A DNA stretch of 64,000 bases from Thiorhodococcus minor (lineage in GTDB: Bacteria; Pseudomonadota; Gammaproteobacteria; Chromatiales; Chromatiaceae). Each line of letters starts with the position of its first letter. Within the stretch, counting starts at the first letter, position 1. The position numbers were made by a program, and so were the translations under genes. Below, piece after piece: positions 17,080-26,105 of this stretch. The DNA is taken from contig NZ_JAAIJQ010000002.1 in assembly GCF_010820565.1 (NCBI RefSeq), positions 1-64,000 of the forward strand, in the 5' to 3' direction. The notes under the pieces are model-generated. The model did no database searches and was not told the DNA's origin. It worked only from the letters and a program-made list of their open reading frames with translations.

Positions 17080-18516
17080 CTAAATAAGCCCCTCGGCTTT
17101 CAGCTCCTCTGTCGCTCGCTCAATACCCTGGGCCATGATGGAGACCAGCTCGTCAATGCCTTTCTTATCGATCACCAGGGGCGGGGAGAGAATCAAGAGG
17201 GCCTCGTAGGGCCGGACGATGAGACCGGCCTCGTCGCAGTATTTGTCCACCGTGCGTGCGGCGGTAATATCCTTGGCCTCGGCCGCAACCGGGTTGCCGC
17301 TGATGTTGCATTCGACACAGGCCATGAGGTGATTGCCCCGAGTCTCACCGACGATCTCGTACTGTTCCAGGGTTTTCAGCCTTTCGAGGAAGTAGGGGCC
17401 GATCTCGCGCACATGCTCGCAGAGCCTGTCCCGCTTGATGATCTCGATATTCTTCAAGGCGGCGGCACAGGTAATCGGGTGACCGGAATAGGTGTAACCA
17501 TTGGTGAAGTAGGCGGCCTCAGGTGCATTGTCGCCGGAAATGCGGTCGAAGAGGCGATCGGAGATGAGCACCGCGCCCATGGGCTGGTAGCCGCTGGTGA
17601 TGCCCTTGGCACAGGTGATCAGATCCGGCGTGATCCCCCAAACCGGCTCTGCCGAGAAGAAATGCCCGAGGCGGCCAAAACCCGTGACCACCTCATCGAG
17701 GATATAGAGGATGTCGTACTTCTCGCAGAGTGCCTTCATCCCCTTGTGATAACCAGGTGGAGGAACGAGCACGCCGCCCGAGCCCATGATCGGCTCGGCG
17801 AGGAAGCAGGCGATGCTCTCCGCCCCCAGCTCCCGGATCTTGGCCTCGAATTCATCCAGGAGCTGCTGGCAATACGCCTCTAGCGAGAGACCAGGCTCGC
17901 GCCGATAGGGATTGGGCCCGGAAATATGATGGATGATGTCATCCATATAATGGAAGTAGGTGCGGTCGACCTGCTTGCCGGAGAGAGATGCCGTAAGATA
18001 CGAGCTGCCGTGGTAGCTCTCCAGGCGCGAGATGATATGTTTCTTTTCCGGCTTGCCAATGGCATTGAAATAGAAGTGGACGAAACGGATCGCCGAATCG
18101 ACTGCCCCTGAGCCACTGGTGGTGAATTGCACGCGATTCAAATCACCGGGGGCCATTTCCGCAAGAACACGGGCCAGCTCTGCGGAAAGCGGATTGGTCA
18201 TGGCACCAAAGGGCGTGTAGTAGGCGAGCTCTCGAGCCTGTTTGGCCATGGCCTCGGCAATTTCCGAGCTGCCATAGCCGATGTTGACGCACCACATGCC
18301 GGCGATACCGTCTATGTAGCGTTTTCCATCGCTATCGTAGACGTGATACCCCTCTCCCTTGCTGATCACCAGGTCGCCGGTCGTGGGCGCAGTCGCCAAG
18401 TCTGCCCAGGGATGGAGGGTGTGGCGTTTGTCGGTTTGGCTGATCTGCTCCGTTGTTGCTGCCGGATAGGCGGCAGCGGCCTTTACCTGTGTCGTCATAG
18501 CCGCCTTCTCATGCAC
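17080..18516 (-). CDS. Class III aminotransferase, diamine:pyruvate type
   Basis: A 478-residue PLP enzyme of the omega-aminotransferase class, similar to SpuC-type putrescine-pyruvate aminotransferases. Visible motifs are TTSGSGAVDSAIRFVHFY for the phosphate loop, YILDEVVTGFGRLG with the PLP-ring Asp, and CAKGITSGYQPMGAV with the Schiff-base Lys. The C-terminus has RPYEALLILSPPLVI. The product of putrescine transamination is 4-aminobutanal, the substrate of the next gene's enzyme, so the two make a putrescine-to-GABA route. The first start (18516) overlaps the SET gene's stop by eight bases. A second Met at 18498 is possible. Confidence 0.85.
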   Translation of the reverse strand: MHEKAAMTTQVKAAAAYPAATTEQISQTDKRHTLHPWADLATAPTTGDLVISKGEGYHVYDSDGKRYIDGIAGMWCVNIGYGSSEIAEAMAKQARELAYYTPFGAMTNPLSAELARVLAEMAPGDLNRVQFTTSGSGAVDSAIRFVHFYFNAIGKPEKKHIISRLESYHGSSYLTASLSGKQVDRTYFHYMDDIIHHISGPNPYRREPGLSLEAYCQQLLDEFEAKIRELGAESIACFLAEPIMGSGGVLVPPPGYHKGMKALCEKYDILYILDEVVTGFGRLGHFFSAEPVWGITPDLITCAKGITSGYQPMGAVLISDRLFDRISGDNAPEAAYFTNGYTYSGHPITCAAALKNIEIIKRDRLCEHVREIGPYFLERLKTLEQYEIVGETRGNHLMACVECNISGNPVAAEAKDITAARTVDKYCDEAGLIVRPYEALLILSPPLVIDKKGIDELVSIMAQGIERATEELKAEGLI

Positions 18517-19027
18517 AGTCCATTGTGACGATTTCGCTGGAGTCGCGACCCAGGGCTTCGAGCTGCTCGCTGATGACGCGTAACCCCTCCGCGTTCACCA
18601 TTTCCTTGCGGCCGGTGATCCAGAAACGACAGTTAGGCGTGCCGCAGAGACATGGAAACTGCTTGAAGAGAACATCTTCGGTGGAGGCGTAATCCATGGT
18701 CAGGGCCTGTCCCACCTCAATGTCGCGCAGGGCCCAAATCTCGAACTCGGTCATATCGAGAAAGATATTGGGCGCACAGGAATGGAGTAGATAACCAGTA
18801 AAATAGGGGTCGTGGAGATGGGTGGTCGGCGTCATCTGCAGGGTGTGCTGAGCGATATTGGGAACGATGTTCCCAGTGATGCGGGCGACGAACTCACCGC
18901 GCTTGAGGCTCTTTTTGGCATAGACTCCGGCTCCTTTACCATCTTCCTGGCGGGTGACGAGGAAATCCTTATTCTGAGGATAGCCGTCGTTGGGGTTGAG
19001 CCTGTATTCATCGGGGTAGATCAGCAT
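18509..19027 (-). CDS. Small SET-domain protein methyltransferase homologue
   Basis: A 172-residue protein that is essentially one SET domain plus a post-SET tail. Motifs are KGAGVYAKKSLKRGEFVARI (SET-N), LLHSCAPNIFLDM (the NHSCxPN AdoMet/substrate motif with Leu for Asn), a LTMDYAST segment supplying the active-site Tyr, and CLCGTPNC, a post-SET zinc-type C-x-C-x4-C. SET enzymes methylate protein lysines using AdoMet. The target here is unknown. It lies between a PLP decarboxylase and an aminotransferase in one operon, which suggests a role linked to that pathway. A ribosome site (GGAGAA) precedes ATG 19027. Confidence 0.8.
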   Translation of the reverse strand: MLIYPDEYRLNPNDGYPQNKDFLVTRQEDGKGAGVYAKKSLKRGEFVARITGNIVPNIAQHTLQMTPTTHLHDPYFTGYLLHSCAPNIFLDMTEFEIWALRDIEVGQALTMDYASTEDVLFKQFPCLCGTPNCRFWITGRKEMVNAEGLRVISEQLEALGRDSSEIVTMDCA

Positions 19028-19096
19028 ATCGTTTCTCCAGTGTATGTGATGATTTTTGATGAGATCTGTCTTCTTCGTCGGTCTCGTCGAGGCGTT

Positions 19097-20344
19097 CTAT
19101 TTGCGCAGCTCAATACCGTCGAGCAGAAGGCATTCCAAATACTCTCCCCGCATGCAGTGGTTCGAGCTCATCGAAGTGGTGTAGGCGCCGGCATTGATAA
19201 GCGCCAACAGGCTTCCTTCTTCGACTGCGGGGAAGGGAAGGTCGTCATACATGACGTCGAGTGCCTCGTTGATATTGCCGACGAAGGTTGTCGGCCGCAT
19301 GTTTTCCGGGGCAAAGGTCTTTTTCTGGGAATCCGGAAGCCGGCACATAACAGGCTCGGCGGGAAGCTGGTAATGGACCGGCTCCATGGTCAGGTTGAAC
19401 CCGTTATTGACGCCGACAAAGAGCTTGCCGGATTTGGTTTCCACGGTGTTCGCCTCGAGAATGAGCAGGCCGGCGTCCTTGGCAATATAGGTTCCAGGCT
19501 CGACATGGATCTCATACCCGGTCGTGCCGAAAACGCGCCTGATGACCCCTGCCCACTGGCCGAGATCGAGCTCGCTGTCATGGCGGGTGAGCGGTACGCC
19601 GAGTCCGCCTCCCAGGTTGACTGCACTGAGGCTAGGGATCTTGCGGATCATCGCCAGGCTGGTTTTGAGAACCTCTTCCCATGACTCCAGCTGGTCGTTG
19701 AGATAACCGCAACCCGTGTGGAAGTGGATCCTGGTGATGGTCAGGTCATATTGAGCGGCAAGCTCTATGGCCTCGTCGAGCTCCGAGGCGTATATACCGA
19801 ATTTGGTCGGCTTTTCGCCACTGTATCGGAGCAGCTCGTTGGAGCCGTAGCCCGTGCCCATGGCTGGATTGATGCGCAAGCCTATCTCGCGACCAGGGGC
19901 TCGCTCGCCCACACGTCTGATCATGCTTAGGCCGTCACAGTTGAGTTTGAGACCATGGATTCCAGTCAGGAAATCAAGATCGGCATTGGAGACGGATGTG
20001 CCGGTATAGGAGATATCAGAGGGGGCGAATCCGCAGCTCAGGGCATGACGGACTTCGGCAGGGGCGCAGGCATCGATACCACAACCGGTCGCTGCCTTGA
20101 TAAAGGTCAGCAGAGGGGCAAAGCGGTTGGCTTTGAGTGCGTAAAAAACTCTGCTTTCCAGCCCCGTGCTCTGCAGGGCCTGCTCTACTCGAGTGATATT
20201 GGAAAGAATGCGTGCTGCACTGTGAACGAAAAGCGGTGTGCCGAGCTGCCGGGCAAACTGCTCTATGTTTTGGTTGGCAAAGACGAGCTCGTTGTTGTCG
20301 TTGTAGTACAAATCATCTCTTTCCCACCATAGTTCAGTTTTCAT
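19097..20344 (-). CDS. Fold-type III PLP decarboxylase (ODC/DAPDC-like) lacking the catalytic Cys
   Basis: A 415-residue alanine-racemase-fold decarboxylase. The Schiff-base Lys lies in VFYALKANRFAPLL, the substrate/PLP His in RIHFHTGCGY, the glycine loop in NLGGGLGV, and the PLP Tyr region in GAYTTSMSSNHCM. Two normally invariant positions differ. The motif that supplies the catalytic Cys from the partner subunit (C-E-S-G-D or C-D-x2-D) reads NINEALD, and EPGR, whose Arg holds phosphate, reads EPGT. Amino-acid specificity therefore cannot be read from known motifs. Context with a diamine aminotransferase and GABA-aldehyde dehydrogenase favours a diamine-forming decarboxylase such as an ornithine type. 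It is the first gene of the operon, with TGGAG before the ATG. Confidence 0.8.
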   Translation of the reverse strand: MKTELWWERDDLYYNDNNELVFANQNIEQFARQLGTPLFVHSAARILSNITRVEQALQSTGLESRVFYALKANRFAPLLTFIKAATGCGIDACAPAEVRHALSCGFAPSDISYTGTSVSNADLDFLTGIHGLKLNCDGLSMIRRVGERAPGREIGLRINPAMGTGYGSNELLRYSGEKPTKFGIYASELDEAIELAAQYDLTITRIHFHTGCGYLNDQLESWEEVLKTSLAMIRKIPSLSAVNLGGGLGVPLTRHDSELDLGQWAGVIRRVFGTTGYEIHVEPGTYIAKDAGLLILEANTVETKSGKLFVGVNNGFNLTMEPVHYQLPAEPVMCRLPDSQKKTFAPENMRPTTFVGNINEALDVMYDDLPFPAVEEGSLLALINAGAYTTSMSSNHCMRGEYLECLLLDGIELRK

Positions 20345-20902
20345 GGACTGCTCCAGAAATCAGTCGTTCGGTTGATAGAGGGCGAGCGGTAGCCTAGATT
20401 CTCGGTCTGACCGCGAGGCGCGAATATATATTGTAAATCGATGCTGTCTTGACTCTGATGCAATTATTGTCAAGCCGCACTGGCCCGTTACGAATAGCGC
20501 GCGCTTCTTGGCCGATGCAAGGAGATATCCATATCAACCTTGAGGCTCGTTCAGCTTGATCTTTTCAATACGCACCTTGCGCTCGGCAAGAGCAGATGCG
20601 TGGCGGGCAGGAAAGAGGACTGAAATCGGTCTTCCGAAGCTTACAACCATGCAGTGTCCCGGCAAGAAAAACCAGTGATACTGGAACCTTCTATTTCGAA
20701 GGGTAAGGGTTTTTTAATCGGAGCGCGGGACGAGGCGGCGAGCGGATTGCCTGTGCTCAGGAAGCTGATTCCTGATTGATGCAAGAGGCGGGAAAATAAT
20801 GCTCGTTTACCAGTTCGACCTTGTTAGGCTAGTGGACTTGGTTATCTTCAACGAGGGCGCGTAAAAAACTTAATTCAGAATAGAGTGAATGACGATGAAG
20901 TC

Positions 20903-20918
20903 GTGGAAACGTTTCCAC
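20903..20918. promoter_or_regulatory. LacI/GalR-type operator-like palindrome
   Basis: GTGGAAACGTTTCCAC is a perfect 16-base palindrome with a central CG, the shape of LacI-family operators. No intact gene lies next to it: the nearest is the decarboxylase operon start 560 bases left, and an IS630 pseudogene lies to the right. It could be a leftover operator or chance. From 20345 to 21056 I see no gene. The part up to about 20560 presumably contains the decarboxylase promoter. Confidence 0.4.
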
Positions 20919-21056
20919 CTCCTGCCCGCGGGCTGATCTTTGGTATCCTTCAGCGGCACTCAATGCCAATCTGGAGCTCTCTTCACGATATTGCCGCTCT
21001 TGTATACCTGACGAATGCGGAATTGCGGCTCTCAATGACCGATAACCTGCAAGTTC

Positions 21057-22368
21057 TCAGTCAGAAGTGTGCGTAGTTGCGGCGAATCCCTTTCGAGCTC
21101 CGCAAAGAACGCTTTGCAGGCTGTTCGAAATTCGGTAAACCGCTCGTAATAGCGGTTGTAAAGCACGCGCTTCTTGAAAGGATTTCCAGAAGCGCTCGAT
21201 CAGGTTGAGGTTGGGGCTATAAGGCGGTAATGGCTCAAGTTGAATGCGGGAGGTTTCTAAAGTAGGGCCTCGATCATCGTTCGGTCCACCTGGCCGCCGG
21301 GAGCAAGGCGCCCCTGCGTAAGGCACTGAATTTCCTAACCAAGATCGCAGCGATCCTTACGCTTGCACTGGGTTTTGGACCAGACGATGATCAAGGCCTA
21401 AAGTAGTCCGCAACGCTCTTGCCTTTGTAGTAGCGGGCGTTATCGCAAATCACGATGATCCGCGGAGCGGTTGGGTGAGCATTCTCCAACTGCTTGAGCA
21501 AGGCGGTCGTCGAGACCGCGTCGATGGTACCGTCCACAAGGTAGGTAAGCTCCAACGTCCATGGCTCTGAAGGTCACCAAGAGTGCACCAGCGTAGCCCT
21601 CTGATTCGATGCAGCTGCCCGCGCCAGGATCTGGCAAACGTCGTCGGTATGCGCAAGAGCGATAATCATAAGCCCCTGATTATGAACGTTGTATTTTTGC
21701 ACCTTTAAAGCCTTGCTGCAACGTCTCGATGTTGATCGCACCTTTAGATGTTCAGCGCCCCGTCCGGTATTGCTCTGGATCTCGTCGCGGTTCCCGAGCT
21801 TGATTCCGCCGCAACCGAGCACCGGATGGTGCTGCGGGTGAACCGTGTCCATGAAGACGACGACATCTTCTTCGGACTTCTTATCCTTTAGATTCTGGTA
21901 CTTGGAGACGAATGCCTCTTGGGTCTCGACCGGCGGATGCTTGCCTGGCAGCAGCGAGGGCTCTTTGTAGGCCTAGCCGAGACGATGCAGCAGCGCGGTC
22001 ATGCCGCTGGGCGTGTAGCGCACGCCCCAGGTCTGCTCGACGTAGCGCGCCACGTCCGCAGCGGTGGGATACACTGTGCTCTGCAGGCGCGCATCCAGCG
22101 CGCGCAACTGAGTGCTATCGAGCAAGTCCTCGCTGCCTATATCGCTCATGCGCAGCAGGTCGTCGAGGCCACCTTTCTTGTGACGCTTGAAATCGCTGCG
22201 CACCGTCTCGGGATCCAGGAGCAGGGCATCAGCAACGTCTCTCGCCCAACGACCCGGACCGAGCAGAATGACCGCATTGATGCGGTGCGCCTCGCCGATC
22301 TCGCGCACCCGGTGGTGGGCAGCACGCAGCTCAGCCAGCTCTGCGTGGCTCAGTCGGTAGTCGTTCAT
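21057..22368 (-). pseudogene. IS630-family transposase, multiply broken
   Basis: The minus strand encodes a whole IS630-type transposase in pieces. The N-terminal helix-turn-helix part is 22368-21976 (MNDYRLSHAELAELRAAHHR, and YVEQTWGVRYTPSGMTALLHRLG), ended by an in-frame TAG. The middle holds FMDTVHPQHHPVLGCGGIK with the first Asp, then frameshifted LIIALAHTDD-like and GYAGAL segments. Next is IVICDNARYYKGKSVADY with the second Asp, then after an inserted 133-base element QLEPLPPYSPNLNLIERFWK with the catalytic Glu. The last 40 codons are frameshifted again. It is non-functional. Confidence 0.85.
21266..21398. mobile_element. 133-base MITE-like element inside the IS630 pseudogene
   Basis: Terminal inverted repeats of 23 bases (21266-21288 and 21376-21398, starting GGCCT and sharing GATCATCGT and GGTCCA, four mismatches) bound a 133-base element. 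The eight bases TAAAGTAG occur directly on both sides (21258-21265 and 21399-21406), a target-site duplication. It lies exactly between the codons for ...KSVADY and ...SRIQLEPLPP of the IS630 transposase, which are normally adjacent. It has no coding capacity, so it must be mobilised in trans. Confidence 0.85.
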
Positions 22369-22464
22369 TAGCAGCAGCTTAACATGGGGGCAGATCCTTC
22401 ACGAGAGACCTCTGCCGAAAACCCATGTGGGACAGGTAGTCGTGCGGCGACAGCTCCGCCCTGG

Positions 22465-22875
22465 GGGCGCATGCGCCGCTGCGTCCCCTCGCACGGGCCG
22501 GCCGCAGCCGTGGCAGAAGAGCTATGCCGCGCGGGCGAACAGCAGCTCCAGGTGGTCGTTCTGCTCGGTCATGGTCCCGACCGTGGAGCGCGAGGTCCGT
22601 ACCGGATTGGTCTGGTCGATGGCGATGGCCGGCGGGATGCCCTCCATGCGGTCCGCGGCCGGGCGGTCCATGCGGTCGAGGAACTGGCGCGCATAGGGCG
22701 AGAAGGTCTCGACGTAGCGCCGCTGGCCTTCGGCATAGAGGGTGTCGAAGGCGAGCGACGACTTGCCCGAGCCGGAGACGCCCGTGACAACGATCAGCTC
22801 GCCGAGCGGCAGATCCAGGTCGAGGTTCTTGAGGTTGTTCTGACGGAGGCCGCGCAGGCGGATGAGGTCCTTCAA
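22465..22875 (-). pseudogene. UvrA-type ATPase, N-terminal fragment with in-frame stop
   Basis: The minus strand from about 22875 reads [20 protein letters not shown], then a Walker [21 protein letters not shown] and the UvrA block [20 protein letters not shown] with [24 protein letters not shown] at 22522-22524 then interrupts the frame, after which LFCHGCGRPVRGD continues the UvrA zinc-module region. Homology is lost by about 22465. Only about 130 of more than 900 residues remain. It resembles UvrA paralogues of the [10 protein letters not shown] type. A TTG at 22875 is the only visible start. Confidence 0.8.
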
Positions 22876-23009
22876 GTGGACGGGGCTCTTGCGGCTGCTC
22901 TCGTTGGGGGCGGGATTGTAGCCAGGCCCTGGAAAGGCAGCGCGGGAGCCGAGTATTTCGGGTGCGGGAAAGCGAGCTGGAAATGGATGAGCCCGAATAG
23001 AGCAGTTGA

Positions 23010-24066
23010 GCCCGTCGGCCCCGTGTTGCGCGAGACTGCGCGCATACACAATCTGCTTGACAGAGGGACTGACCTGCTACCCTGGTGCCGGCAGCGGCCC
23101 GGGCGGCTGCAACTGACGCCCGTGGTGGTACTTCGCCATGGTGCGCGAGAGCGACCCAGGCGGCCTCGGCGTGCGGACGACTGATGCGGAGTGACGCTGG
23201 CGTCCGTGCGTGATCTGGCGGGCCGGGGCCTGCGGCAAGCGCGGGCGGCTGGTGATGGCCTAGGTATGCTTGTCGGGCTCGGCCAGGCGTACGAAGATGC
23301 TCCACCAGTCGTAGACGAGCGCGGCGATGGTGAGGATCTCCTCCTCGAGCGAGGTGACCAGGACGGCGTGCTCATCGATGCGCACGTCCCGCTCGAGACT
23401 ACGACGCGGCGGGCGCGACTCCAGCCCGACAGGCGCAGGGAGGCCTCCGCCCCTTGCCAGCCCTGACCGGCCTCGCTCCAGTTGGCATCACGCAGCAGCC
23501 GTTCGACCAGCCGCTTGGTGCCTTTGGTCAAGCGCTGCTTGAATAGGTAGGGCAAGCCCTCCTGCTCGGCGCGGGCCGTATTGGCCTCGGTGCCCCAGTC
23601 ACGGTCGCCGCGGATGAACGCCGGCCAGCGCGCCCGCCCCAAGCGCTCGAGCAGCGCCCACAAGCTCGGGGCGCTGTGCTTGGGGCTCGATTGATTCCCG
23701 GCTTGGACCTCGACGTCCAGGACCAGGCGCAAGTCGGCCACGAAGTCGGTGTGGTAGGTGTGCGAGGGGCGTCCCGGCTTGTGCGGGTGGTAGCCGAGCA
23801 CAGCGCCTTCCTGACGGCCGCTTCGCTATCGAGGATCCAGGGCTCATCGAGCAGCGGCTCGGTAACCGCTTGCAGGTGCTGTTGCTGCCAAGCGACCCCC
23901 GCGGTTTCGTCGAGCTTGCCCATGCCACAACGCATCGCATTCTTGCTGAGCACTTTCTCCATGCCCGGCAGCGGGGCATTGGGACTGCTCCAGCGGATCG
24001 GACACTGCTCGACCCAGGCATCGAACAGCCCGCTGACCTGCAGGTCGTCGCTAAGGCTTGAGTCAA
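23010..24066 (-). pseudogene. IS1380-family transposase, broken
   Basis: The N-terminus near 24060 (LSDDLQVSGLFDAWVEQCPI), then MEKVLSKNAMRCGMGKLDET and LDEPWILDSEA (first Asp), then in another frame GYHPHKPGRPSHTYHTDFVA and FIRGDRDWGTEAN (second Asp), are collinear with IS1380 transposases. Further parts are recognisable only in shifted frames down to about 23010. Stretches of the family sequence are also deleted, notably between IRWSSPNAP and MEKVLS. It is non-functional. It differs from the IS1380-type fragments at 27861 and 35634. Confidence 0.8.
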
Positions 24067-24488
24067 CGCAGCTCGGCGCCGAAAAAGGGCCCCTCGCCCG
24101 AGGGGGAAGAAGGCATCCGGGAGGGGGAAGGGGCAAGGTTGGCGAGGGAGAGGGCTACCGATGCAAGGCGTCGGTGGCTCTCAGGCGGCGTCGATCAGCC
24201 CCATTTCGGGTCGCCTTGTCGATGGTTTGAGTCGCAACGTCTTTCATTCAACTTCTCCGTAAGCATGCAGAAGTCGGGGATACTGGCTCCCAATGGGCGA
24301 GCCCCAGGGAGCAGTGTCATCATCCTTCGACGCCGGCTAGAGGAATGCACCAATGTAAACCTATCGTGAGCAGGATCGGCAAAGATGTTGGAGTGCAGAG
24401 GTGTCTGACTCCGGCCGAGGGGCCCTTTCCCGGTGCTTGGGGCAAGCAGAGGCGCCCGGCGGCTACCGAGCAGGGCGCCCCGTCTGAG

Positions 24489-26105
24489 CTAGAACCGGCT
24501 GCGGATGTACTTGAGTGCGCGGCTGATCGGCAGCTCGATGTTGGAGGGGCCGTTGCGGATGATGAAGAGCTCGCGCTTCTTGTCGTCGCGCAGGATCACC
24601 GGGGTGTCGGAGCGCTCGCATTCGATGGCGCCGATGCGGCGGTCGTCGAGGTCGAGGATGAAGAAGCGCACCAGCCGGGCGTACTCGGGGCCGAGGTGCT
24701 GGCTCAGCAGATTCTTGAAGTGGAGCTGGCACTTGTCCTCGTTCTCGAACTTGTCGGCGTCCAGTCCGAGCGTGGTGCCGTCGTCGGCGACGCCGAGCAG
24801 CAGGATGCCGCCCTCGGTGTTGAGGAAGGCCGCGACCCCCTTGAGCCAGGCCAGCTCGATCTCCTTGCCGGGCGTCTTGGCGTGTAGGTTCATGCGCATC
24901 GTGGACTTGAATTCCAGATGCGGTCCCTCGCCGGAGCCGATCAGATAGCGCAAGTCCTGCTCCGGCTGATTGCGGTCGATGCTCAGCTTGGGCAAGTCCT
25001 TGAGCTGGTGGCTGTACTTGCGGACTACGATGAAGGCGAGCCCCAGGCTGGCGCCGAGGATGCCCAGGGTGGTGACCAGGATGATGTGCCAGCGGCTCTG
25101 CAGGATGGCGAGCGTCGCGGAGACGGGCATGGCGACCGCGATCCAGACCGCGTCCGGGTCCTCGGTCAGCGGCCGGAAGCCGCCCCACCAGTCTTGTCCG
25201 CCGCTGTGGAAGCGGATCAGATCGCCGCTGATCTTGCCATTGGCTTTCCAGGCGGCGACGGCGTCGATCTGCAGCGGGCCGCCGAGCTGGCTGTCGGCCG
25301 AGAAGAAGGCGCTCGCGCGCGGGTCGGGCGTGCCCGTCTGGGCCGCATTGGGTGGTGGCACGAAGACACCTCCGGCGCCGCTGAACAGAAAACCCTGGCC
25401 CGCCGCGCCGATGTCGAGGCGGTCGATGGCGCCGAGGATGGTCTCCAGGGTGACGTCTAGCCCGGTGACGCGGGTCTCGCCCTGATCTTGCCAGGCGATG
25501 GAGGCGGTGATTCCAGGCACCCCGAGGGACGCGAAGATGTAGGGCTCGCTCCACACCAGCTTGTCGGGCTCCGCCACCGCATCGACGAACCAGGGGCGCT
25601 CGCGCGGATCGTAGTCGAGCTGCAGCGTCTGGCTGCCGATGGGCTCCAGGGTCGCGCTCCAGCGGTTGGCGCGGAAGCCAGGCGGGCTCCCAGGGGTGCG
25701 CAGGCGGGTCACCCAGTCTTCGCCGTCGCGTCGCAGGAAGTACTCGCGGCCGTCCCCGGTGGCGTCGATGGCTCCGGCGATCTGCTCGATGTGCGCCAGG
25801 GTCGGAATGAGCCGCAGGTTGAGGGCGTCTTCGTCCTTGGGCGCGATGTGCGCGGACTCCAGGCCGTCGCGGATGATGAGGAGCTGCTGCTGGACCGGCA
25901 GCAGGAGGTTGCGGACCTCGTCGCGCACCATGGCGGTGGCCGCGTCGATGCGGTTGCCGGCCAGATCCTGCTTGATCTCGTCGATCAGCAGGACGTTGAT
26001 CATCGCCAGGAGGCCGACGGTGAAGGCGACCAGGAGGATGAGATCGCGCAGCAGGCGGGTGCGGATCGGGCCGGGTGTCAGGCTCAGGAGTGCGCTTTGC
26101 TTCAT
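24489..26105 (-). CDS. Membrane receptor: extracellular Cache-like sensor fused to cytoplasmic AlbA_2 (Schlafen-type) domain
   Basis: A 538-residue protein with a transmembrane helix at about 20-44 (LILLVAFTVGLLAMINVLLI) and a second at about 336-360 (IILVTTLGILGASLGLAFIV). The roughly 290 residues between would lie in the periplasm and look like a double-Cache ligand sensor (DYDPRERPWFVDAVAEPD is a typical Cache segment). The cytoplasmic C-terminus (about 390-525) is an AlbA_2 domain, the fold shared with Schlafen proteins: HLEFKST, the helix WLKGVAAFLNTEGG, LLLGVADDG and the downstream ILRDDKKRELFIIRNG. AlbA_2 domains bind nucleic acid or nucleotides and some Schlafen relatives cut tRNA. 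The output here is unknown. There is no kinase, cyclase or methyl-accepting domain. The gene stands alone. A GC-rich hairpin region follows its stop. Confidence 0.85.
   Translation of the reverse strand: MKQSALLSLTPGPIRTRLLRDLILLVAFTVGLLAMINVLLIDEIKQDLAGNRIDAATAMVRDEVRNLLLPVQQQLLIIRDGLESAHIAPKDEDALNLRLIPTLAHIEQIAGAIDATGDGREYFLRRDGEDWVTRLRTPGSPPGFRANRWSATLEPIGSQTLQLDYDPRERPWFVDAVAEPDKLVWSEPYIFASLGVPGITASIAWQDQGETRVTGLDVTLETILGAIDRLDIGAAGQGFLFSGAGGVFVPPPNAAQTGTPDPRASAFFSADSQLGGPLQIDAVAAWKANGKISGDLIRFHSGGQDWWGGFRPLTEDPDAVWIAVAMPVSATLAILQSRWHIILVTTLGILGASLGLAFIVVRKYSHQLKDLPKLSIDRNQPEQDLRYLIGSGEGPHLEFKSTMRMNLHAKTPGKEIELAWLKGVAAFLNTEGGILLLGVADDGTTLGLDADKFENEDKCQLHFKNLLSQHLGPEYARLVRFFILDLDDRRIGAIECERSDTPVILRDDKKRELFIIRNGPSNIELPISRALKYIRSRF

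Noticed and set aside
20446-20500. Possible sigma-70 or sigma-54 promoter of the decarboxylase operon (TGTCAA as complement of TTGACA)
   Set aside because: No -10 match at a proper distance, and the GG/GC spacing is 13 instead of 10 bases.
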